Part shown: positions 16,984 to 24,147 of the stretch, one piece after another
Position numbering within the stretch: position 1 is the first letter of the stretch
Layout of the letters: the number at the start of each line of letters is the position of its first letter
Virus record (IMG/VR): IMGVR_UViG_3300046463_000119
Coordinates: 1 to 41,677 of that record
Source: a virus
Direction: 5' to 3' (one strand)
DNA length: 41,677 bases
Notes under the pieces: model-generated
Databases searched by the model: none
What the model was told of the DNA's origin: nothing
Seen by the model: only the letters and a program-made list of their open reading frames with translations
Program-made: the position numbers and the translations under genes

Positions 16984-17454
16984 TCAGGCGACTCGGCGCA
17001 GATTCTGCGGCTTGGCCGGCGCAGGCTCATCGTCGAATAGGTCTTTCTGCTTCTCGTTCTTGTAACGGATCAGCACAGACATGCGCTTGTTGTGATCGCC
17101 CTTAAAGATCACGTCCGGATTCAGGCGCCATACGCTGCGCCGAACTTCGCTCACGACGTTGGCTGACTTCAGTGCTGCCATCAGTGCCGCGACTGTGCGC
17201 CGGCTCGTGTCGGTGCTCTCGGCGATCTCGCTCCACGTCGCATAGATTCGGTTCTGCGCGTCCGCATGGCTGAGCAGCCAGAGCAGCACCTTCATCTTCG
17301 CGTTGCCTACCTCGTCGACCAGTTCGAGGATTTCGTGAAGCCAGATTTTGTGAAAGCCAACGTCGCCGACGGTTTTCTCGACAACCTGGGTATCGATGAT
17401 CTCGCCCGTCGCCATATCTTGAAGCTGGCGCGACCCTTTAAACACAGTGGACAT
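16984..17454 (-). CDS. repL: RepL-family plasmid replication initiator
   Basis: 156 residues from the ATG at 17452-17454, which has GGAGG five bases upstream. The body 'FHKIWLHEILELVDEVGNAKMKVLLWLLSHAD' then 'ATWSEIAESTDTSRRTVAALMAALKSANVV' and 'RLNPDVIFKGDHNKR' is the RepL pattern: a winged-helix domain that initiates replication of small plasmids. It shows that this phage can replicate as a plasmid. Upstream lie 22-bp-spaced direct repeats, a palindrome and a hairpin covering the ribosome site, all possible copy-number controls. A longer in-frame start (17490) is possible but less well supported. Confidence 0.82.
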   Translation of the reverse strand: MSTVFKGSRQLQDMATGEIIDTQVVEKTVGDVGFHKIWLHEILELVDEVGNAKMKVLLWLLSHADAQNRIYATWSEIAESTDTSRRTVAALMAALKSANVVSEVRRSVWRLNPDVIFKGDHNKRMSVLIRYKNEKQKDLFDDEPAPAKPQNLRRVA

Positions 17455-17456
17455 AA

Positions 17457-17473
17457 GCACCTCCGAAAGGTGC
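17457..17473 (-). promoter_or_regulatory. Hairpin sequestering the repL ribosome-binding site
   Basis: In the repL message a 6-bp stem GCACCU/AGGUGC with loop UUCGG lies two bases before the AUG, and the GGAGG site overlaps its loop and 3' arm. This would hold down RepL translation unless opened, a common device for copy control. Confidence 0.5.
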
Positions 17474-17483
17474 CGCCATCCTA

Positions 17484-17602
17484 GCACCATGCGGTGCAGC
17501 GCTCAATACACGAATCGGTGCGAATAATCACACTGTATGGTGCAACGCGCATTGCATCGTTTCATGCGAATTTTTGCACCTTTGAGTGCGAATTTTTGCA
17601 CC
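17484..17602. repeat. Iteron-like direct repeats and palindrome upstream of repL
   Basis: Two identical 16-base copies of TGCGAATTTTTGCACC lie at 17565-17580 and 17587-17602, exactly 22 bases apart (two helical turns). A diverged copy starts at 17519 (TGCGAATAATCAC). A near-perfect 16-base palindrome TGCAACGCGCATTGCA is at 17541-17556. The pentamer GGTGC/GCACC occurs eight times between 17457 and 17602. These are likely RepL binding sites for initiation or autoregulation. Confidence 0.65.
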
Positions 17603-17802
17603 CTGCTCTATATGGAATAAGGCTCTGCGGCCGATTTCCTCTAGATCTGTCTCTCAGGTTCTTTGCTTGGCTTTCTCTCTCATTGGGGCAAGCCGCATAG
17701 CGGCGCGTCAGGCTCGAGTGTGGGTAAGTCGGGAATCCCGCGCAGCGGGAATGTCCCCGCCCCTGTGGTGGGGGCATCCGGCTTATCCATACGGGGATTA
17801 CC
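17603..17802. other. Non-coding spacer between the repL leader and the partition genes
   Basis: About 200 bases without a credible gene. It holds two adjacent stem-loops: TCCCGC/GCGGGA (17736-17750) and CCCCGCC/GGTGGGG (17755-17773), without T tracts, and a near-consensus DnaA box TTATCCATA (17783-17791). It may carry the leftward promoter of repL or an antisense RNA, but no -35/-10 pair stands out. Confidence 0.4.
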
Positions 17803-17824
17803 GATACTGGTAGCTACTAGTATC
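17803..17824. repeat. Partition-type palindrome at the 3' end of the parB-like gene
   Basis: A 22-base inverted repeat, GATACT...AGTATC with centre GTAGCTAC, perfect except for one mismatched pair. The stop codon of the parB-like gene (17817-17819) lies inside it. Its half sites recur in the cluster upstream of parA (18841-18911), so both ends of the par operon carry the same kind of site. Confidence 0.6.
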
Positions 17825-18128
17825 CGTCTCGCTCGAGCGCGGCCAATCCATCTTCGAAAACCTTTCCGAGTGGAACGCCCTTCCGATCTGCCAGCGCATA
17901 AAACCGTGCGATCGCGTCGGCCGTCGTCTTGATGTTGATCTGCTGATTTCGGCCGGTCGCGTTGCGGCGCCGATTTGCTCGAGCGCCCTGCTCGGCTCGA
18001 CGGCTCGGAAAGTCGTGCTCCTTGGCTATTTCGTCGATTACCTTCCGATCGACAGCCGTCGCGCGCTTCGCCGGCTTCGGCTTGAACTCTGCGCCCAAGT
18101 CAGCAAATGGGTTGCTCCGCTCGGTCAT
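17817..18128 (-). CDS. ParB-like centromere-binding protein (ribbon-helix-helix type)
   Basis: 103 residues. The N-terminal 65 are basic and disordered ('KPKPAKRATAVDRK', 'ARANRRRNATGRNQQ'); the C-terminal 35 fit a ribbon-helix-helix: strand 'INIKTT', helix 'ADAIARFYALADRKG', helix 'PLGKVFEDGLAALE'. This layout is that of ParG/small ParB partners of type Ib ParA ATPases, where the RHH binds the centromere and the flexible tail stimulates ParA. Its ATG overlaps the parA stop (ATGA). Palindromes at both ends of the pair are its likely binding sites. Confidence 0.75.
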   Translation of the reverse strand: MTERSNPFADLGAEFKPKPAKRATAVDRKVIDEIAKEHDFPSRRAEQGARANRRRNATGRNQQINIKTTADAIARFYALADRKGVPLGKVFEDGLAALERDGY

Positions 18129-18814
18129 GCTGCCCCCTGCTCTGTTGCCGCGTTGCGCCGCAATGTCTCGAGAACCTCGTTCATAAAGCGCTCTGCATTG
18201 GCGATCGCCTTCGGAACGTTCGCGACGTCGGACTGCTCGAGCGCCTCGAGCGGCGCATTGAACGAGAACATGCCGCGGAACGCTTCGCGCTCGTTTAGCT
18301 CGGTATCGAACATCGGGACGCCAGCCTCGCGCAATGAGTTCGCAATGTGCGTCATCGTGCGCGTGCGGATTGCCGAGTTCGTGCGCGTGAAAAGCACCGC
18401 GCGATGGACCGCGCGTCGCGCCATACGCTCCTGCTGCGCGATCACTCGAAGCGCCCTGCTCGCCTGATCGGCGTCGAGTTCTGACGGCTGCATGGGGATT
18501 ATCACGAGGTCGGCTTGACTGACCGCCAGGAGCGCTATTTTGTCGGCTGTTCCCTCGAGGTCGACGATCACGAAAGGTGTAGTCGATGCAGCGCCATCGA
18601 TCGCGTCCAGAATCGTTTCCTCGTCGACGTCAGAAACAATCTCGAGATTGGCCGGCTTGCGCCCTCCCCCACCCCATTTTTTGAGCGGCCGGTTCGGGTC
18701 GGCGTCGACCATTGTCACCGCGGCGCCGTGCTTCGCGAGCTGCGTGCCGAGCGTGAGCGATGACGTCGTTTTGCCGACGCCGCCCTTTGGGCTGATGAAT
18801 ACGATCGTTGGCAT
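18125..18814 (-). CDS. parA: ParA-type partition ATPase
   Basis: 229 residues. The deviant Walker A motif KGGVGKTT (Lys10 and Lys15) follows strand 'TIVFISP'; 'VDADPNRPL' (Walker A') and 'FVIVDLEGTAD' (Walker B) complete the P-loop. No N-terminal helix-turn-helix is present, which fits the short type Ib class used by plasmids with small RHH partners. It would move copies of the phage-plasmid to daughter cells. The ATG has GGAGG at good spacing. The 90-base upstream region is packed with inverted repeats that probably serve as operator or centromere. Confidence 0.88.
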   Translation of the reverse strand: MPTIVFISPKGGVGKTTSSLTLGTQLAKHGAAVTMVDADPNRPLKKWGGGGRKPANLEIVSDVDEETILDAIDGAASTTPFVIVDLEGTADKIALLAVSQADLVIIPMQPSELDADQASRALRVIAQQERMARRAVHRAVLFTRTNSAIRTRTMTHIANSLREAGVPMFDTELNEREAFRGMFSFNAPLEALEQSDVANVPKAIANAERFMNEVLETLRRNAATEQGAA

Positions 18815-18840
18815 GCCACCTCCGAGTTGGTATCGGAAGC

Positions 18841-18911
18841 TACCATATACCAGATGGTACTAGTAGTCACTGATACCTTTTAGTATCCGTAGCTACTAGT
18901 ACCATGTGGTA
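18841..18911. repeat. Palindrome cluster upstream of parA (operator/centromere candidate)
   Basis: Within about 70 bases: TACCAT/ATGGTA (18841-18846, 18854-18859); an 11-bp perfect inverted repeat GGTACTAGTAG/CTACTAGTACC (18856-18866, 18893-18903); GATAC/GTATC (18872-18876, 18883-18887); and TACCA/TGGTA (18900-18904, 18907-18911). The repeated core GTAGCTACTAGTA is shared with the palindrome at 17803-17824. It is likely bound by the RHH protein for autoregulation and segregation. Confidence 0.65.
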
Positions 18912-18914
18912 GCG

Positions 18915-19424
18915 TTACGCAGCCTGCCTCAGTTCGAACCGCTCTGTCGCCTTCCCCTTGCGGATCTGGACAGCCTTCCCCGCACTCAGCCGCTTCGTGT
19001 ACTCGGCGCACGCACGCGTATATTGCCGACGGCTAACCGTGTCGACAAGCGCCTCGAATACGTGAATCCCGCCATTCATCGCCCGCAGTTCATCGCCCGT
19101 CAGCACAAAGCTATCTCGCACATGGAACCGCTCGGCGACCTCGATCATGGCGTTCTGCGCGTCGTACAGCGCTTTCAGCCCGATCTCGCGATTGCCAGCA
19201 CTCTCGCTCAGGACGATGGCAATGTTCATGCCAATAACGATTGTGTCCCATTCCGCCTTGGTCGCCGTGCCGCGCGAGAAGGAGAGGGCGGCCATGTGAA
19301 CGCTTGTCAGCACTTCGAGCCGTTCCTCTCCCTGCATCGGCTCGTCAGCGTTCTTCAGATACATTATGTGATTCTTGACCTCGCGTAACTTGCGCGGCTT
19401 GCGAGGGCTACTGGACTTCGGCAT
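18915..19424 (-). CDS. Conserved protein of the maintenance block, unknown function
   Basis: 169 residues. Basic N-terminus ('SSSPRKPRKLREVKNHIMYLKNA'), then long soluble helices ('EWDTIVIGMNIAIVLSESA', 'LKALYDAQNAMIEVAERFHV') and a basic C-terminus ('RRQYTRACAEYTKRLSAGKAVQIRKGK'). No helix-turn-helix, nuclease or membrane motif is clear. Its start overlaps the stop of the gene before it (TAATG) and it lies just upstream of the par palindromes. I do not recognise the family. Confidence 0.72.
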   Translation of the reverse strand: MPKSSSPRKPRKLREVKNHIMYLKNADEPMQGEERLEVLTSVHMAALSFSRGTATKAEWDTIVIGMNIAIVLSESAGNREIGLKALYDAQNAMIEVAERFHVRDSFVLTGDELRAMNGGIHVFEALVDTVSRRQYTRACAEYTKRLSAGKAVQIRKGKATERFELRQAA

Positions 19425-19912
19425 TACTTCGGCTCCTTGTTCGCGGCTAGGATTGCGATACTAGCGATAGAACGCGCTTCTTCTATTTCGTCCCAATCTC
19501 CGCCGTACATTTTGTTTTCGATGGCTGCAATCTTCCGTAGAGCTTCGAGAAGCGCCGCATCCTTCCCGGCGTCCGCACGCCCCTGACTCGCGGGAGCGGC
19601 GGTGTTCTCCCAGCCCCGATAGAAAGATTCCTCCTTCGCATAGCCCGAGCACGCCGAGTTGTGGCACACGCGCGAAAACTCAATGTCGGTCAGCCCGCAG
19701 TGAGGACAAGTCGGCTTCGCCCCCGCTGTGTCGGCGTCCGCACGCTCAGGCGTAGGGGCTGCGCTTTTAAGACAAGCAAAGCATCCGTTTCCACCGCAAT
19801 GAGCGCACGTGGTATCAAAAGTGCCGTCATAGTTGAGCGTTGTTCTCGGCCCCACCGGCTGCGCCTCACGCGGTGCACGCTCGGCTTGCGGGGCCGCGTT
19901 TTCTTCCTTCAT
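19424..19912 (-). CDS. Protein with zinc-finger-like cysteine clusters, unknown function
   Basis: 162 residues from the ATG at 19912, chosen for its GAGGAGT site. Two cysteine clusters are visible: 'CAHCGGNGCFAC' (about 37-48, DnaJ-zinc-finger-like) and 'CPHCGLTDIEFSRVCHNSAC' (about 74-93). The C-terminal 'ALLEALRKIAAIENKMYGGDWDEIEEARSIASIAI' is a helical module often found at the ends of Burkholderia phage small proteins. The role is unknown. Its base usage is that of the left part of the window, whereas the genes upstream (right) differ. Confidence 0.7.
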   Translation of the reverse strand: MKEENAAPQAERAPREAQPVGPRTTLNYDGTFDTTCAHCGGNGCFACLKSAAPTPERADADTAGAKPTCPHCGLTDIEFSRVCHNSACSGYAKEESFYRGWENTAAPASQGRADAGKDAALLEALRKIAAIENKMYGGDWDEIEEARSIASIAILAANKEPK

Positions 19913-19913
19913 T

Positions 19914-20066
19914 TCAATTACTCCTCGTATCGTTAAAAAGGTGGGAGTGTAAGCGCTTGAACTCCTCCAGCTTCGCAGTAGCCTCCGAGAGCCACGGGTC
20001 CGAAGCCAGCAGGCGGGCACAGCGCTCGCGGGACAGCATCCGGAGCAGGGCTAGGAGGCGTCCCAT
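19914..20066 (-). CDS. Small helical protein, unknown function
   Basis: 50 residues with TAATG overlap to the gene upstream. 'GRLLALLRMLSRERCARLLASDPWLSEATAKLEEF' is amphipathic helical; no motif is known. Its end lies two bases from the start of the next gene. Coupling on both sides supports it as real. Confidence 0.55.
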   Translation of the reverse strand: MGRLLALLRMLSRERCARLLASDPWLSEATAKLEEFKRLHSHLFNDTRSN

Positions 20067-20224
20067 TACGGCAGCATCCGGGCTACGGCACGGGCACAGC
20101 GCTCCGCACGGGCCAAGGAGCGAAGGCGGGTAACTCTGCCCTCGGGTCCGTACACCTCGTACCAGCCTGCGGCGTGCTCTACGCGGACTGTGTGGTACTC
20201 GCTCTCTACTGTGTAGACGGTCAT
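20066..20224 (-). CDS. Small protein, unknown function
   Basis: 52 residues. AAGGAGA precedes the ATG. A beta-rich N-terminal half ('YTVESEYHTVRVEHAAGWYEVYG') is followed by an Arg-rich helix ('LRSLARAERCARAVARML'). No recognised family. It overlaps the next gene by TAATG. Confidence 0.65.
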   Translation of the reverse strand: MTVYTVESEYHTVRVEHAAGWYEVYGPEGRVTRLRSLARAERCARAVARMLP

Positions 20225-20279
20225 TCTTTTAGGTCTCCTTAAGGCGTGGTGGACAGGCCCGCCGTAGCGGGCGGGTGGG

Positions 20280-20519
20280 TTAGTAGGTAAATCCGATCGA
20301 TTCGAAGTAGGCCCGCACGTCCGCGTTTTCCTGAAAGGACGCAGTTTCCGGCAGGCAGTCGAAGGCGTAGGCCTTGTACATCGCGGAATCGATGTCTGCG
20401 GAGTAGCCCGCATTTTCACAAGCCGACATCCACGCATCGCGGGCGGCTGCGGGCATCGAACCGCGCGCGCCTACGATCATTTCGGCTTCTACCAGTGCGT
20501 ACATTTTTGCGTAGTTCAT
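20280..20519 (-). CDS. Small helical protein, unknown function
   Basis: 79 residues, first gene after the leftward promoter at 20556-20584. Soluble helices ('YAKMYALVEAEMIVGARGSM', 'AARDAWMSACENAGYSAD') and an aromatic C-terminus ('VRAYFESIGFTY'). No recognised motif. The ribosome site is weak. Confidence 0.7.
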   Translation of the reverse strand: MNYAKMYALVEAEMIVGARGSMPAAARDAWMSACENAGYSADIDSAMYKAYAFDCLPETASFQENADVRAYFESIGFTY

Positions 20520-20555
20520 CTCGGCCCGTCCCGTGTTGTCTGCTACTGAGACTCC

Positions 20556-20592
20556 AGAATAGTCCCTGGGTCTCTAGCTGTCAACTATTTTC
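20556..20592 (-). promoter_or_regulatory. Leftward sigma70-type promoter for the maintenance block
   Basis: On the minus strand TTGACA (20579-20584) and TATTCT (20556-20561) are spaced by 17 bases. The -35 region is embedded in GAAAATAGTTGACAGC (20577-20592), which occurs again at 38631-38646. Confidence 0.65.
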
Positions 20593-20626
20593 GCCGGGAC
20601 AGTGACAATTAATTTAAGGAGGTCCT

Positions 20627-21118
20627 ATACCGACCATTAATCGGGCTATCGTGGCCCGTATCGCCGGGGCTGCTGCTGTGGCTACCGCGCTCTTTACTGC
20701 TGGGTGGGAAGGGAATTCGCCCAAGGTCTATGTAGACCCAGTAGGCATTAAGACGGTTTGTGTAGGACACGCCTACACAGGACCAGAGGGACAGCCGCTA
20801 CGGGCTGGAGAGGTGTACACGGATGATGTTTGCAGCTACCTGCTCGGGCAGGACATCCTAACGGCGCAGAGGGCCGTAGCTGCTCGGGTGCGGGTTCCGC
20901 TATCGGCTGGAGAGACCCTGGCGTACACAGACTTCGTATTTAATGTAGGCGCTGGTTCGTTCGGGTCTAGTACGCTGCTGCGGCTGCTCAATGCGGGTAA
21001 GCATGTGGAAGCCTGCCGCGAGCTACTTAAGTGGGTGTACGGCGGAGGCCAGAAGCTACCCGGCCTCGTGAAGCGGAGACAGGCGGAGTACACGTCCTGC
21101 CTCTCGGACTTGTCATAA
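20627..21118 (+). CDS. SAR-type endolysin (R21-like lysozyme), start codon uncertain
   Basis: A GH24 lysozyme with an N-terminal signal-anchor-release segment ('ARIAGAAAVATALFTAG'), so it is exported by Sec and activated when released from the membrane. Counting from the GTG at 20651, Glu20 in 'GWEGN', Asp29 and Thr35 form the catalytic set; 'DFVFNVGAGSFGSSTLLRLLNAG' fits the R21 fold. A GTG start at 20651 would leave the strong AAGGAGG (20617-20623) 27 bases away; the frame upstream reads 'PTINRAI' back to an ATA at 20627 or ATT at 20636. I give the longest form. It stands alone, convergent with the RNA polymerase gene, and duplicates the lysis role of the gene at 14547. Confidence 0.78.
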   Translation: MPTINRAIVARIAGAAAVATALFTAGWEGNSPKVYVDPVGIKTVCVGHAYTGPEGQPLRAGEVYTDDVCSYLLGQDILTAQRAVAARVRVPLSAGETLAYTDFVFNVGAGSFGSSTLLRLLNAGKHVEACRELLKWVYGGGQKLPGLVKRRQAEYTSCLSDLS

Positions 21119-21146
21119 TAAGTATTATCGTCCGTAGTCCTACGGG

Positions 21147-23525
21147 TTAGAACCACGCATAAACAGAGTCCCGGACCTCGTTAAGGTCTAGCTCTCCGTA
21201 CTCCGGGAGGCTTGGCAGCTTCGCCTTTCCTTCCGGGGACAGCAAGGCCGTAACGTCTTCCGTCCATTGGCGCAGCAGGTCTCCGGACATAAGCTCGATG
21301 AACTGCTCGCGGGTCGTATCGAATACGTCCTGACACTGGGCGAACGGTGCTCCGAAGCTATCGTGGATCATCCAGAAGTTACGGACGCCCTTAGCGTGCA
21401 GCGCGTTAATGGACATAGCCATGTGCGAGCTATCCACCCCGTGGACGAAGTTAGGGCTTACTCCTGCTCTTTGCCCTTTTTTGCTGAGTCCGTCCCCATT
21501 TATTGTAAATTGCCGATACCTACGCGGCCCCTCGGGTATCTGGGTCTCCAGAGTAACCGTACGCAGGCTTAAGCGGGCCTGCTGGACGTGCAGCCCTGCG
21601 GGCGTCTTCCAGTACAGCGCTATGCCTTCCTCCGTGAGAACGTCCGAGACTTCCTGTAAGTAGCTCATAGCCCGCAGCATCCCCGGAGCCACGTCCGCGA
21701 AGCATTCGTTAATGCGTGCTGCCAGCCACATAGCCTCCTGCTCGGGTGCTCCCGTCTTCGCCTGTACCTGCTCCCCGAAGGTGTACGTGCCTGCGCTATA
21801 AACCTTCGTCATACTCGGGGCCTTCAGGAGGTCCCGGTCTAGCGTCTGCTCGGACCAGTAGCGGAGGTGCTCCATATCGTCCGCGTCTGCGGAGTCCACG
21901 AGCTTGTACAGCCGCTCGGACAGCGCCCCGGCCATACGCCCATAGTAATCATCTCCTCGGGGTGCGGGGACCAGATTAACCATTGTGCCCGCGCTGCGGT
22001 CTCGGGTCATACCTGCGAGCATCTGCACTCCGGAGCAGCTACCGTCCAGAGCACCCGCGAGGCGGCTACGGAAGCCGGGGCCTTCCGCCTGGAAGGACGC
22101 CCACTCGAAACAGGCCGCGAGAAACTGCCACGGCTTGTCCACGGCTACCGGAACCACACGGCCCCGCTTGACCTTCTGAAGCCCGAAGCCTCCCGCGAGA
22201 TGCCACGCGCGATTAGCCAGCGGGTCCGCAGCCACGGCCAGAATCTCCGCGCTGTGCTCCAGCGTCCACGCTTCCCGCTCCTCCGGAGTACGCGTCTGGT
22301 ACGAACCGCCTACGATAGCCTTATCCGCCCCTGCGAGATTACACAGGTGGATAGCAAGCCACTTACCGCCCTCGCGTCCCAGCGGCGTACCGTCCGCGAA
22401 TTGCAGGAGCCCTTTCCCCAGGTCTGCCGACTGCGGACTAATGAGGCTCGTAGCGGGGTACATCCGGCCCCGCCAATCCAAATTCCACGGGAAGAAGAAC
22501 TCCTCCGCGTCCTCAAGCTCGGCAATGGCGGACAGGGTAAGAGCGCTGCGGATTGTCTTAGCCCGCTGGACGTGCTCTGCCACATCGTGGCGAGCTTCCG
22601 TGTAACGGCCCAGAACCATACTACCGCCTACGTCCTCCGCGTTCGTGCTGAAGGTACGGGCCACGGCCAGAACTTCCCGATTAACTCGGAAGGCCGTGTC
22701 CTGCAAGGCGTTAAGCGCAGCGACGATTACCGGGGAGCCGATAGGATTAGGCGTGCCCCGGACTGCCTGTACTGGGGAGTGAAGATACCCGCCGTGTGTG
22801 GCTGTCGTAGTCCAAGGGACCGGACGGACCAGCATCGGGCGACGCTCGGAGAAGTCGGCTGCGAGGCCCCCGCCCAGCACCTCAGTAAGGAACTTGTCCG
22901 TAAGGGTGTAGGTATTGGGCTTCCGGGTCTTCGACATAATGCGCGTCTCGCCCGTCTTCTCCTCCAGCCAGCCAGTAGCGGCCCCGAAGTGATCCAGCAG
23001 GAGCAGCGCGGCCCGCTCGTACCCGAGTTCTCCGTACTCCTTCGCCCCGCCTGCGAGGTTCCGCAGCCTTCCGCCCAGCGCTCCCGCGAGGGTCTGCACA
23101 GAGAGGGGCCGGTCCGCGTCCGCCATGCGGCCCGCAGCCGCTACCACAGCATCCCACGTAGCCTCTGCCTGGGCGTCCACAGAGAGGGCGTTAATCGGAT
23201 TGTACTTCCCGCCCTTGTGCTCAATCTTCGAGACCTTCCGGGCCGTCCGCTTGCCCGTCTCCAGCGCTGCGCGGAACGCGTCTAGGCCTGCCTGCAATGC
23301 GGGGACATCCAGCGCTTCCGCGTGCTCCGCGAGGGCTTCCTCTGTGGACACACGGCGGGAGCTTTCCGCCTCGCGGACCAATTGACGCAGAACTAACGCG
23401 CTCTTACCTTCTTCTTGCAGCTTCTCAACGTGCCTACGGGCGAAGGGACGGACTTCCGGAATCGCCTTAACTTCTACTGCGGCTGCTTGCTCTCGGCTGC
23501 GCTGATATTCTGCAATGGTCTGCAT
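21147..23525 (-). CDS. T7-type single-subunit RNA polymerase
   Basis: 792 residues (T7: 883). It transcribes phage genes from phage-specific promoters. 'FFFPWNLDWRGRMYP' (343-357) is the conserved T7 element; motif A has Asp493 in 'LDGSCSGVQ', motif B has Arg564, Lys568 and Tyr576 in 'RDLLKAPSMTKVYSAG', and motif C has Asp722 in 'MIHDSFG'. The C-terminus ends in the aromatic 'YAWF', like the 'FAFA' foot of T7. All catalytic residues are present. The ~90 residues missing against T7 lie mostly in the N-terminal and promoter-recognition part. It is the last gene of the leftward replication block, as in phiKMV-like phages. Confidence 0.93.
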   Translation of the reverse strand: MQTIAEYQRSREQAAAVEVKAIPEVRPFARRHVEKLQEEGKSALVLRQLVREAESSRRVSTEEALAEHAEALDVPALQAGLDAFRAALETGKRTARKVSKIEHKGGKYNPINALSVDAQAEATWDAVVAAAGRMADADRPLSVQTLAGALGGRLRNLAGGAKEYGELGYERAALLLLDHFGAATGWLEEKTGETRIMSKTRKPNTYTLTDKFLTEVLGGGLAADFSERRPMLVRPVPWTTTATHGGYLHSPVQAVRGTPNPIGSPVIVAALNALQDTAFRVNREVLAVARTFSTNAEDVGGSMVLGRYTEARHDVAEHVQRAKTIRSALTLSAIAELEDAEEFFFPWNLDWRGRMYPATSLISPQSADLGKGLLQFADGTPLGREGGKWLAIHLCNLAGADKAIVGGSYQTRTPEEREAWTLEHSAEILAVAADPLANRAWHLAGGFGLQKVKRGRVVPVAVDKPWQFLAACFEWASFQAEGPGFRSRLAGALDGSCSGVQMLAGMTRDRSAGTMVNLVPAPRGDDYYGRMAGALSERLYKLVDSADADDMEHLRYWSEQTLDRDLLKAPSMTKVYSAGTYTFGEQVQAKTGAPEQEAMWLAARINECFADVAPGMLRAMSYLQEVSDVLTEEGIALYWKTPAGLHVQQARLSLRTVTLETQIPEGPRRYRQFTINGDGLSKKGQRAGVSPNFVHGVDSSHMAMSINALHAKGVRNFWMIHDSFGAPFAQCQDVFDTTREQFIELMSGDLLRQWTEDVTALLSPEGKAKLPSLPEYGELDLNEVRDSVYAWF

Positions 23526-23544
23526 TAGTCCTCGTCTGGTTTCG

Positions 23545-24147
23545 TTATCCCCACTGCTGGGCCATTGCTTGCGCTATGCCCTCGTAGGTCTTGCTTCGCT
23601 CTTTCCATCTATCATCGGACGGGCCTAAGTTATTCTGTCCACTATCCGTCTGGTTAGCCCATCGCTCTACTAACTTTCCTTTCGACATAACTAGCCGTCC
23701 GGGTACGTGCTGCGTGGGCGTTAGCTTCGGGAGACCTTTAAGCCAGAGGCAGGTAGCCTTACTGGCATCGTGCCCAAATTGATACGGCTGTATGGTCTGG
23801 TCTGCCTTCCGGATTGCTGTACCTATCCGGCCTACGGGATTCTCTAAAGCGATTTTCTCTACCGGAGCATCCAGAAGACGGCGGACGAAGACAAGGGACT
23901 CCTCCGTTAGCTGCTCGCGTCCGGGGATTCTCTTATTCCAGTGCAGGCCGCTAGAGCACAGATACGTACACGGCGGGTGCGCTATCATCAGGTCCCAGCC
24001 GTCCCCTATGATGTCGAATACATCGCCCGTGTAGTGCAGGCCAGGCACATCGGTAGGCAGTAGGTCGCAACTCATGGCGTAATGCCCTTTGGCGGTGAAA
24101 GCGTCTCGCACTCTCCCGCTGTACTCACACGCTACGAGTACCCTCAT
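23545..24147 (-). CDS. DNA methyltransferase-like protein (C5-cytosine type, short)
   Basis: 200 residues from the ATG at 24147 (ATGA overlap with the gene before). 'RVLVACEYSGRVRDAFTAKGH' resembles the SAM-binding motif I, 'DLMIAHPPCTYL' has the catalytic Pro-Cys of motif IV, and 'IALENPVG' the ENV-like motif VI. The C-terminal 'DRWKERSKTYEGIAQAMAQQWG' is typical of this short phage family. The length leaves little room for a normal target-recognition domain, so specificity and activity are uncertain. It may protect phage DNA from host restriction. Confidence 0.75.
   Translation of the reverse strand: MRVLVACEYSGRVRDAFTAKGHYAMSCDLLPTDVPGLHYTGDVFDIIGDGWDLMIAHPPCTYLCSSGLHWNKRIPGREQLTEESLVFVRRLLDAPVEKIALENPVGRIGTAIRKADQTIQPYQFGHDASKATCLWLKGLPKLTPTQHVPGRLVMSKGKLVERWANQTDSGQNNLGPSDDRWKERSKTYEGIAQAMAQQWG

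Noticed and set aside
17494-17700. 68-codon plus-strand frame across the iterons
   Set aside because: It overlaps the direct repeats and palindrome and has no ribosome site; product looks random.
21119-21146. Bidirectional terminator between SAR endolysin and RNA polymerase
   Set aside because: The CCGTA/TACGG hairpin (21132-21145) is short and has no T run on either strand.
21867-23285. 472-codon plus-strand open frame
   Set aside because: It is antisense to the RNA polymerase gene, has no recognisable motif and arises from the GC-rich codon pattern of that gene.
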